From Gammaproteobacteria bacterium (lineage in GTDB: Bacteria > Pseudomonadota > Gammaproteobacteria > GCA-001735895), in assembly GCA_021767985.1 (NCBI GenBank), contig JAASSH010000010.1:1-14064 (forward strand): 14,064 nt of DNA, given 5' to 3'. The position numbers and the translations under genes were made by a program. Of this stretch, positions 1 to 6,150 are shown one piece after another. The notes beneath the pieces are model-generated. The model did not search any database and was not told the DNA's origin. It saw only the letters and a program-made list of their open reading frames with translations. Every line of letters starts with the position of its first letter. The stretch's first letter is position 1.

Positions 1-349
1 AAATTTCCCAGGAACTTACGACGACTCCAGGGCTTGTCTATTGATAAATCCACAACAAACTCCCGCGTTGGCTTTATTTGTTCGTATTGAGGTACAGCTG
101 GGAGAAAACGTGGGCAAAAGGCGGGGTGTGGGGATCAGCACGAATTGGCCTGATCCTTGTGGTTTGGTCAGATGAGCTTGCGACATCTGCTCCCCCTTAC
201 CCAGAAAGGTCGAACAAGAATATACCCCCATTATTCCAATGTCCAATGAGGTTAGTTAAGACGCTGGTTGATACTTTCGCCGTAACGTGTTGAAAAAATT
301 AGATAAAAGGGAAGTACCTATGGCCCAGGGCCGGGGCCGCATACAGAGA
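1..349. other. Left-edge stretch with no convincing gene
   Basis: I see no gene here that I can support. A plus-strand frame is open from base 1 to a TGA at 88-90 (29 codons ending in GFICSY). It could be the tail of a gene that starts outside the window, but nothing in it is recognisable. The minus-strand frame over the same bases has biased, low-information composition and no ribosome binding site. The segment is less GC-rich than the genes that follow. I found no tRNA-like cloverleaf. Confidence 0.4.
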
Positions 350-392
350 AAAAGGGGTGGAGGGATTAATAATAATTCCCCCATCCCCTTTT
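350..392 (-). terminator. Intrinsic terminator of the MDR oxidoreductase gene
   Basis: Read on the minus strand, AAAAGGGG (392-385) pairs with CCCCTTTT (357-350). A further G-rich/C-rich helix lies inside, around an A/T-rich loop. The 3' arm ends in a T run followed by TCTC, as expected of a Rho-independent terminator. The last base of the gene's TGA stop (394-392) is also the first base of the stem, so coding and terminator sequence touch. The A-tract on the other side may let it stop plus-strand transcripts as well. Confidence 0.75.
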
Positions 393-1366
393 CATGCCAG
401 GCTGACGACAACGATGCCCAGCCTGGCCTCGGTTTCAACACGCCGGTGTGCGTCGGCGATTTGCTCGAGGGGGTATACCCGGTCGACGACCGGGAGAATT
501 TCGCCGGTTTCCAGCATTTGCCTGAGTTCACGCAGTTCATCCTGATTTTCGCCGGCAAATTCGAAGTAAACCTGCTTGTCCGAAAATCGAGGCGTTACGA
601 TCGAACGCAGCATGTCCAGCACCCTCGGATTACCCATCAGGTAACGGCCGCCGGCTTTCAGGCGGCCGATGCAACCCGAATAGGAACTGCCGACCACCAT
701 ATCGAATATGACGTCGTAGGTCCGATCCATGCGGGTAAAGTCCTCACGCGTGTAGTCGATGACGTGGTCGGCACCGATGCTGCGCAACATGTCGATCTTG
801 GCGCCATGATCGACAGTGGTGACTTCGGCGCCCATTCGTTTTGCGATTTGCACCGCAAAGGTACCGATGCTGCCGCCGGCGCCGTTGATCAGGATGCTTT
901 CGCCCGGCTGCAGGCAGGCCTTGCGCATGAAGTGAATCGCGTTCAGCCCCCCGAGCGGCACCGCCGCGGCCTGCTCGAAACTGATGTTTTCCGGTTTTTT
1001 CTCGAACGTGTAATGCTCGGGCAGGCACAGGAATTCCCCGTGGGCGCCGAATCGCAGCCGGGTGGCGCCGAAAATCGCGTCGCCGGGCTGAAAGCGGGTG
1101 ACGTCCTTGCCCACGGCGACGACCACGCCCGAAAAATAACCCCCCAGGATATTGCGCCTGGGTTTGAGCAGCCCGATGGCGAATCTCAGCGGTAGCCAGA
1201 ACCATTTGACCGGGAAGCTGAAACGACGCATCTCGCAATCCGCCTTGGTGACTTCCGCGGCACGCGTTTCGATCAGCAGTTCGTCGTCGCCCGGCTCGGG
1301 CTTTGCAACTTCGCCGAGGCTGAGTACCTCGGGCCCCCCGTAACGGGTGTAAAATGCGGCTTTCAT
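392..1366 (-). CDS. MDR-superfamily NAD(P)-dependent oxidoreductase (zinc-free, quinone-oxidoreductase-like)
   Basis: A 324-residue cytoplasmic protein of the medium-chain dehydrogenase/reductase superfamily. The GroES-like N-terminal domain starts MKAAFYTRYGGPEVL and includes the QPGDAIFG turn near residues 93-100. The Rossmann domain follows, with NGAGGSIGTFAVQIAK at 161-176 as the dinucleotide-binding glycine motif and GADHVIDYT downstream. The catalytic and structural zinc cysteine clusters of classical alcohol dehydrogenases are absent. This points to the quinone reductase/enoyl reductase branch, which reduces C=C bonds or quinones with NAD(P)H. The true substrate cannot be read from sequence. 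The length is normal for the family. The ATG at 1366 is chosen because the canonical MKA start fits, although no strong Shine-Dalgarno precedes it. The gene stands alone, divergent from the rhodanese/MBL gene, and ends directly at a terminator. Confidence 0.88.
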   Translation of the reverse strand: MKAAFYTRYGGPEVLSLGEVAKPEPGDDELLIETRAAEVTKADCEMRRFSFPVKWFWLPLRFAIGLLKPRRNILGGYFSGVVVAVGKDVTRFQPGDAIFGATRLRFGAHGEFLCLPEHYTFEKKPENISFEQAAAVPLGGLNAIHFMRKACLQPGESILINGAGGSIGTFAVQIAKRMGAEVTTVDHGAKIDMLRSIGADHVIDYTREDFTRMDRTYDVIFDMVVGSSYSGCIGRLKAGGRYLMGNPRVLDMLRSIVTPRFSDKQVYFEFAGENQDELRELRQMLETGEILPVVDRVYPLEQIADAHRRVETEARLGIVVVSLA

Positions 1367-1426
1367 GATGGTTTCGGGTGAGTGGTTGAACCAGCGGCGC
1401 GGATGCTAACACACTTCCTGGAAAAA

Positions 1427-1461
1427 GTGACACGCCATCCATTTAAAACCTGGTCTGTCAC
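1427..1461. promoter_or_regulatory. Inverted repeat in the divergent 1367-1529 promoter region
   Basis: GTGACA at 1427-1432 faces TGTCAC at 1456-1461. With one mismatch the arms extend to AAGTGACA/TGTCACCT, with 23 bases between them. The repeat lies between the divergent oxidoreductase and rhodanese/MBL genes, so a dimeric regulator could bind it and act on either. It is short and could be chance. I do not match it to a known operator. Confidence 0.25.
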
Positions 1462-1493
1462 CTGATTTCCGGTTACCTACTGCTTATGGGCGA

Positions 1494-1522
1494 TTGACAC
1501 AACCCGGGGCCCTGAATTAAAA
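1494..1522 (+). promoter_or_regulatory. Candidate sigma-70 promoter for the rhodanese/MBL gene
   Basis: A perfect TTGACA at 1494-1499 is followed after 17 bases by TTAAAA (1517-1522), a weak -10 box. Transcription would then start at or next to the ATG at 1530, giving a nearly leaderless message. This agrees with the absence of a clear Shine-Dalgarno: only AAAGAT precedes the start. The -35 match is good and the -10 match poor. Confidence 0.3.
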
Positions 1523-1529
1523 AGATCCG

Positions 1530-2858
1530 ATGATTAAAGAATACCTCGTTACCGCAGTTTCCGTTTGCCTGGCCCTGTTGCCGCTTTCCTCAAACGCACA
1601 GGAAACCACCCCGCTGGTGGGGCTCGAGTACCTCGAGCAGGTTAATCAGAGAATTCACAACATCGGCACCGCGGAACTCGAAGCGTTGATCGCCGAGGAA
1701 CCGTCGCTGGTGGTGATCGACGTGCGCCACGAAAGCGAGGTCAACGCGCGCGGTGGCATGATCGACGCTCGCCGTGAAATTATCGTGCCGCGCGGCTGGA
1801 TCGAATTTCGCATGCCGAACGAAGTGCCCGACCTGGATACACCCATCGTGGTTTACTGCGGCATCAACCAGCGCAGCCCGCTGGCGGCCGAAACCCTGCA
1901 AAAAATGGGTTACACCAGCGTGAGTAACTACGCGCCCGGATTTTTCGAATGGCGTGACGCGGGCAAGCCGGTCAAATTCACCGATCGCGCACTCGACTCG
2001 ATGCTGTTTCGCAAACCGGAAAAAGTCGTCGATGGCGTCTGGTCCGCGATCGGTGCCACCTCGCCCGGCAGCTATGCCAACTCCGGCCACAACAATAATC
2101 TGTCATTCGTCATCGGTGAAACCGGCGTGCTGGTGTTCAATGCCGGTGACAATTACCTGCTGGCACGGGCGTTACACGACGAGATCCGCAAAATCACGTC
2201 GCTGCCGGTAACCGCGGTGGTGCTGGAAAACGGCCAGGGGCACGCGATGCTCGGCAGCAACTACTGGCAGGAGCAGGGCGTGCCGGTCATCGCCCATGTT
2301 GACACCGCCCATGAAATCGAAACCTACGGGACCGACGTTTTGCAGCGAATGCAGTTACGCAACGGAGAAAAGGCGCGCCATACGCGACTGACGATGCCCG
2401 ATCGAACCTTTGATGAAAAACTCGTCGTCGATCTGGGCGGATTGGAGGTCGAGCTGATGTATCTCGGCCCGGCACACAGCCCCGGGGATATCGTTGCCTG
2501 GATTCCGGCCAAACAGCTCGTCATTTCCGGCGACATGGCATTTCACCAGCGCCTGCTGCCGATTTTCGAACACACCGACACCGCCGCCTGGATCGAAACC
2601 TGGGAACGATTCGCCGCCCTCGACGCAAAACACGTCATCCCCGGACACGGCGATCCGACGAATATGGCCGAAGTCACTCGCTTCACCCGGGATTACCTGG
2701 CTTATTTACGCGAAAAGATTGGCGAAGTCATCGACGACGGCGGAGATCTGCAACAGGCATATGGTGTCGATCAGTCACCCTACGCGCACCTCGACACGTT
2801 TTACGAGCTCGCCATTCCGAATGCCGACCGCGTTTTTCGCGCGATGGAATTCGAATAG
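1530..2858 (+). CDS. Exported rhodanese–MBL-fold fusion protein with a degenerate metal site
   Basis: 442 residues. Residues 1 to about 23 form a Sec signal peptide (basic start, VCLALLPL core, SNA before QE), so it should act in the periplasm. A rhodanese domain follows (about 35-150): VVIDVR, then the catalytic loop CGINQRS with Cys110 present. Residues about 160-390 form an MBL fold like that of the SoxH-type/arylsulfatase-like hydrolases. Three late metal ligands are present: H316 (GPAHSPGD), D335 (SGDM) and H373 (PGHGDP). The signature HxHxDH is replaced by NGQGHA (234-239), so four early ligands are N, Q, H and A. Hydrolase activity of the usual kind is therefore doubtful. The rhodanese domain comes first, the reverse of ETHE1-rhodanese fusions. 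A 128-bp gap separates it from the next exported gene on the same strand. Confidence 0.88.
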   Translation: MIKEYLVTAVSVCLALLPLSSNAQETTPLVGLEYLEQVNQRIHNIGTAELEALIAEEPSLVVIDVRHESEVNARGGMIDARREIIVPRGWIEFRMPNEVPDLDTPIVVYCGINQRSPLAAETLQKMGYTSVSNYAPGFFEWRDAGKPVKFTDRALDSMLFRKPEKVVDGVWSAIGATSPGSYANSGHNNNLSFVIGETGVLVFNAGDNYLLARALHDEIRKITSLPVTAVVLENGQGHAMLGSNYWQEQGVPVIAHVDTAHEIETYGTDVLQRMQLRNGEKARHTRLTMPDRTFDEKLVVDLGGLEVELMYLGPAHSPGDIVAWIPAKQLVISGDMAFHQRLLPIFEHTDTAAWIETWERFAALDAKHVIPGHGDPTNMAEVTRFTRDYLAYLREKIGEVIDDGGDLQQAYGVDQSPYAHLDTFYELAIPNADRVFRAMEFE

Positions 2859-2986
2859 TTCGCCTCGATACGGGACCACACCCCTTTGGCGGTATTTATC
2901 CTGGCCGATATTCGACCTATTCTTGATGCCGCTCGTGTCGCCCTCGGCGCACCAATTCGTATTCAAAGAGAAGAAGGGGCTCTGGT

Positions 2987-3865
2987 ATGTTTGAGAAATT
3001 AAGGCTCTGCTTGTTTGCCGTTTTGCTGTCTGCCGGGAGCCAGGCGGCAGCGCAATCGACTGGCGACGACAATGCCTGGTGGTGGGAAGAGGGTTGGTGG
3101 AGCGATGGCCGCATCGAAGCGCCCATAAATCATATCCTCGAATCTTCCCGGTCCAGTTACATGAGCGGCGATGTCGAGGTTCCCACCCTCGTGCTGCGCC
3201 CCGCCGACGAAGCCAGGTATCCGGCGGTGCTGTTCGTGCACGGCCGGCGCGGCCTGGACGACCTGGTGCGTCGACATGCCCGACGAATTGCCGCCCGCGG
3301 CTTCGTCGTGCTGGCGCCCGACATCTACGGCGCACATTTTCTCGGCACTCACCCCGTGGAGCACGATTACGCGCTGGAAAAGGATGTTGACGCCGCGGTC
3401 GATGCCTTGCTCGCGCGCGACGACATCAGCACCGACAAGGCCTGCCTGTATTCGCATACCCGCGGCGGCTATTACAGTTTGAAAGTGGCAACCACCTTCA
3501 AGCGGCAGGAAAACGATATCGCCTGTTATGTTTCGTATTATCCGCACCTGCAGGACCCGAACGCGCCCGAACCGCTGCAGGTGTATGGCTACGCGCCCGA
3601 GATCGAGGAGCTGACCCTGCCGGTGCTGGTGTTCATCGGTGACGAAGAGCAGTATCAACGCCGGCGCGTGATCGAAACCAGTATCGATATATTGCATGAC
3701 CGCGGTCGCGAGGCGCGCTTGATCATTTACCCCGGCGTCGGCCGCGGCTTCGATTTTCGCCCGGAAAACGTCCGCACCTTTGCCGATGACCTGGCGTCGA
3801 AAGACGCGGTGCAGCGCGCCGCGTCATTCATGCGCCGGCACCTGGCGGATGCCGTTCACCAATAG
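2987..3865 (+). CDS. Exported dienelactone-hydrolase-fold protein lacking the usual catalytic triad
   Basis: 292 residues with a signal peptide (LCLFAVLLSAGSQAAA, cleavage near residue 22-23). An unusual tryptophan-rich start to the mature protein follows (W31-33, W37-38). The rest is an alpha/beta hydrolase of the dienelactone hydrolase type: VLFVHGRRGLDD, RGFVVLAPDIYG, LPVLVFIGDEE and a C-terminal FMRRHL helix. The nucleophile elbow, normally GxCxGG or GxSxGG, reads SHTRGG with Thr158 at the nucleophile position. The catalytic histidine of the family's GxGHGF segment is arginine (R253 in GVGRGF). An acidic residue (D219 or E221) remains. I infer a binding or scaffolding role, or changed chemistry. 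GAAGGGG upstream is a plausible ribosome binding site for the ATG. It probably works with the preceding exported gene. Confidence 0.85.
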   Translation: MFEKLRLCLFAVLLSAGSQAAAQSTGDDNAWWWEEGWWSDGRIEAPINHILESSRSSYMSGDVEVPTLVLRPADEARYPAVLFVHGRRGLDDLVRRHARRIAARGFVVLAPDIYGAHFLGTHPVEHDYALEKDVDAAVDALLARDDISTDKACLYSHTRGGYYSLKVATTFKRQENDIACYVSYYPHLQDPNAPEPLQVYGYAPEIEELTLPVLVFIGDEEQYQRRRVIETSIDILHDRGREARLIIYPGVGRGFDFRPENVRTFADDLASKDAVQRAASFMRRHLADAVHQ

Positions 3866-3903
3866 CGGGACCAGGTTTTCCCAGGGGGTTTGTAAACTAA
3901 AGG

Positions 3904-4203
3904 TTATCGATTTTGACTGTTGGGTGCTTTCTTAAGAATTCGAAATCCTACGTGGTCGCCGTCTTCTTCCAGGCATACTAGCCAACGCCTCGCCGCGATA
4001 TCCGTTCCGGCCACGGTGCGATAGGCTTCGGTGTGAAGCTGCCAACCGTCTTCGGACCTGGAAATCCTGGCGGGGGTCGCCGATCCGTCGGAAAACTCGA
4101 CCAGGCAGGCACCGTCCGCCTGCATGTCGGCGATTTGCCCGAGTCCGGAAATCTTTCCCTGATTACCAGGATATAGGTGGGTATTAGTGGCTTCCAGAAT
4201 CAT
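3904..4203 (-). CDS. Small hypothetical protein, probably beta-rich
   Basis: 99 residues beginning MILEATNTHLYPG. I do not recognise it. There is no signal peptide or membrane segment. Alternating hydrophobic residues (ACLVEFSDGSATPARISR, RRWLVCLEEDG) suggest beta strands, as in small barrel folds. It starts 13 bases after the stop of the aminomethyltransferase remnant on the same strand, so the two are probably co-transcribed. No Shine-Dalgarno is visible before the ATG. It ends against the convergent dienelactone-hydrolase-like gene with 38 bases between and no clear terminator. Balanced amino-acid composition favours a real gene, but there is no homology evidence. Confidence 0.5.
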   Translation of the reverse strand: MILEATNTHLYPGNQGKISGLGQIADMQADGACLVEFSDGSATPARISRSEDGWQLHTEAYRTVAGTDIAARRWLVCLEEDGDHVGFRILKKAPNSQNR

Positions 4204-4216
4204 TCGGGTGGCCAGG

Positions 4217-4429
4217 CTAGTTCTTGCGTAACGCCGCGCGCGGAATTTTTTTGTCCGGATTGACGAACGGCAACGAGGTGAGTGTAATGTTGCGTTTACC
4301 CTCGGGGATATCGTAGCCCACCGGCATCCACATGCCGTTATAGGGATGAAATTCGGTCGCGCCGTATTTCAGGCTGGAATTGAAAAAGGGTGATTTGCGG
4401 ATCCGCGGATTCAGTCCGTGCGCTTTCAT
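4217..4429 (-). pseudogene. Collapsed GcvT/DmdA-family aminomethyltransferase remnant (N-terminus joined to C-terminus)
   Basis: The frame is open for 70 residues, whereas folate-dependent aminomethyltransferases of the GcvT/DmdA family have about 360-400. Residues 7-39 (NPRIRKSPFF, then ATEFHPYNGMWMPVGY) look like the N-terminus of that family, which typically reads NPRxRKSPFF...VYNHMYMP. From about residue 43 the sequence (EGKRNITLTSLPFVNPDKK) looks like the extreme C-terminal strand, which typically reads xxVTxLPFVDPxKK. Everything between, including the folate-binding core, is missing, and the join falls near 4303-4312. I infer an in-frame internal deletion. It cannot be an active enzyme. 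A small unknown gene follows 13 bases downstream. The family match is from memory of its motifs, without a search. A genuine short protein is the alternative. Confidence 0.55.
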
Positions 4430-4574
4430 GTGGTTGGTCTTGCCGGGTATATCTGAGAATGCTGCGTATTTTACACAAGTCGGCGCTGGTGTTTGCCCGA
4501 GTTATGGTGACAGTGATCTTGATTTATGCGAACCAGGACGCGGCAATTTAGTCCATGTCGATTCTTTCAGAAAC

Positions 4575-5324
4575 TCAGGGCAGGATCTTTCTGATCAGGT
4601 CGACGCTGAGATAATCCTGGCGATAAGTCTGCCGCAGTACCGTGGACGGGTGATCTTCGTCACCGAGTCGATCGAGCACCAGCTCTGCCCCGGTAAAGTC
4701 ATCCTGCTCGGTGTAACCGTTATAGGTAATAATCGTCCTGAGCCCGGCGTCCAGTGATGCCCGGATACCGTTGCTCGAGTCCTCGAACGCGAGACATTCA
4801 CCCGCGTCCATTTCCAGGTGCTGCAGTACGTAATGATAGATGTCCGGCGCCGGTTTCTTGTTGGGTACGATATCCCCGGCACCGATCACGTCGAACCAGT
4901 CTAGGCTTTCCCGCCCGAGCGCACTTTCCAGCAGCGCGGTGATATTTTCCGGTGTTGTCGTGGTGGCAATCGCCAGGCGAATATTATTGTCGCGCGCTTC
5001 GTGCAGCAGGCGTTTTATGCCGGGCCGCAGCGGGATGGCGTTATGGTTGAGTAAGCTGACATAGTTCTTTGTCTTTTGTGCGTGCAGCTGTCTGATTAGC
5101 GAGTCGAGGTCTTCGCGATCTTTTTCGGGCTTGTCGCGCGTTCGCACGAAATGCGCCATGCGTTCCTTGCCGCCGGTGACGGCGAGTAATTCACCATAAG
5201 TTTCCTCGCTCCAGTGCCAGTCGAGCCCAAACTGTTCGAATGCCTGGTTAAAGGCAACCCGATGCCCGTGCCGCTCGGTATCCGCCAGCGTGCCGTCGAC
5301 ATCGAAAATGAAAGCATTGATCAT
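4575..5324 (-). CDS. cbbY: CbbY-type HAD-superfamily phosphatase
   Basis: 249 residues, a normal length. HAD motif I is FDVDGTLADTE (nucleophile D8, acid D10), motif II is the TTTT run at 121-124, motif III is KKPAPDIY (K156/K157) and motif IV is AFEDSSNG (D182). The stretches HRVAFNQAF, GLDWHWSEETYGELLAVTGG and IPLRPG are typical of the CbbY branch rather than phosphoglycolate or beta-phosphoglucomutase branches. Characterised CbbY dephosphorylates xylulose-1,5-bisphosphate, a RubisCO misfire product and inhibitor. No RubisCO or other Calvin-cycle gene lies in this window, so it is either an orphan cbbY or a relative acting on another sugar phosphate. There is no clear Shine-Dalgarno before the ATG. 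The repeat cluster 5352-5448 lies just upstream and separates it from the next gene. Confidence 0.85.
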   Translation of the reverse strand: MINAFIFDVDGTLADTERHGHRVAFNQAFEQFGLDWHWSEETYGELLAVTGGKERMAHFVRTRDKPEKDREDLDSLIRQLHAQKTKNYVSLLNHNAIPLRPGIKRLLHEARDNNIRLAIATTTTPENITALLESALGRESLDWFDVIGAGDIVPNKKPAPDIYHYVLQHLEMDAGECLAFEDSSNGIRASLDAGLRTIITYNGYTEQDDFTGAELVLDRLGDEDHPSTVLRQTYRQDYLSVDLIRKILP

Positions 5325-5351
5325 GGTTGAGAAGAATGAATCTATAAATAC

Positions 5352-5448
5352 GGGGACACAATACTTATTTCAAACCAGTCGGAAAACTTTACCTGGACCT
5401 TAAAAAGTAATGTGTCCCCAAAATCAGGTAAAAAGTAATGTGTCCCCA
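5352..5448. repeat. Cluster of short inverted and direct repeats, probable MITE/RAYT-type remnant
   Basis: A unit reading TAAAAAGTAATGTGTCCCC occurs at 5401-5419 and again 28 bases on at 5429-5447, both followed by A. An inverted copy, GGGGACACAATACTTATTT, lies at 5352-5370 and differs at 3 of 19 positions. The set therefore forms a stem-loop with one arm duplicated. GGGGACA...TACTTATTT ends are, from memory, common beside REP-associated tyrosine transposases in gammaproteobacteria. No transposase frame is present. It sits upstream of cbbY and of the plus-strand gene at 5581. Confidence 0.6.
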
Positions 5449-5580
5449 GAATCACGGAGCTCGGTATACCGCCCCGGTATTCGCTTCGGGCCGTTTTTTA
5501 TCCTATATAAAGGGCAACGATCCCTCCAGATCGCAGTGCCGCTATTTACTTTTTTAACACAAAACCATTAGTCTGGAATC

Positions 5581-6102
5581 ATGCTGTTCGGAAAAAAGAA
5601 AGAGATCAAGGAGCCGCAGGTCCCGAGAATGTCAGGTCGGGATTACGACCGGTTTATGGGCAGGGTATACAAGATGGTGGGATGCCATCGGGACAGTGAC
5701 GCGGTTTATATGCTCATGGATGAATACGATTACCTGCAAACCCCGACGAATGAATTCGAAGCGCTGTTCAAACACGTCGAACAATGGGGCCGTTCCAGGA
5801 CCCTGCTTTGCCTCGGGCGATTGATTATCTACAGGCTCGATCGGGAAAAACACCATGGGCGCGTGCTCGGCTACATCGAGAAATGCCAGAACATCAGCCC
5901 TAGATTCGCAATGCCGGAGCTTTCCCGGGTCACGTTTTACGCGCGCCAGGCGATCGAGTCGGGCAGGCTGGAGGTGGCGAGAAATCTCGTGGTGGAACAT
6001 GAGGCTCGATACGGAGGAGTTGTCGGTGCCGGCGAGTGCGATCGGCTGCTGCAGCTGATCGACCCGGATATCGACGTTACGGCTTTCAGGCCCGGCGAGT
6101 AA
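5581..6102 (+). CDS. Hypothetical helical cytoplasmic protein
   Basis: 173 residues. I do not recognise a named family. The N-terminus is lysine-rich (FGKKKEIKEP) and there is no signal peptide or membrane segment. From about residue 18 the protein looks mostly helical, in repeated helix-turn-helix pairs (YDRFMGRVYKMVG, EALFKHVEQWGRSRTLLCLGR, ELSRVTFYARQAIESGRLEVARNLV). This recalls TPR-like folds, but no clear consensus repeat can be drawn. The ATG at 5581 has only a weak GGAA upstream. A possible -10 box (TATATAA, 5504-5510) lies about 70 bases before it with no good -35. Its codon use matches the surrounding genes. The gene is convergent with the long SDR-like gene. The 48 bases between them hold a tandem GTAATTC pair but no obvious terminator. 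Confidence 0.65.
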   Translation: MLFGKKKEIKEPQVPRMSGRDYDRFMGRVYKMVGCHRDSDAVYMLMDEYDYLQTPTNEFEALFKHVEQWGRSRTLLCLGRLIIYRLDREKHHGRVLGYIEKCQNISPRFAMPELSRVTFYARQAIESGRLEVARNLVVEHEARYGGVVGAGECDRLLQLIDPDIDVTAFRPGE

Positions 6103-6150
6103 AGGCCAGGTTGTAATTCGTAATTCAGGAAAATCTGGTTTATCCCCTTT

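Noticed and set aside
322..340. GC-rich GGCCC/GGGCC self-complementary patch
   Set aside because: Short and low-complexity, with no T run. The neighbouring 350-392 hairpin explains termination better.
287..1195. 302-codon plus-strand frame opposite the MDR oxidoreductase
   Set aside because: It is the reverse-strand shadow of a gene with clear family motifs. Its composition is atypical, and it reads through the terminator hairpin at 350-392.
5401..5448. Possible CRISPR array (two 19-20 base units 28 bases apart)
   Set aside because: Only two direct units with an 8-9 base gap, plus an inverted third copy. There are no spacers of normal length and no cas genes.
6103..6150. Tandem GTAATTC pair between convergent genes
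   Set aside because: Only two 7-base copies, which is within chance, and no hairpin or T run to make a terminator.
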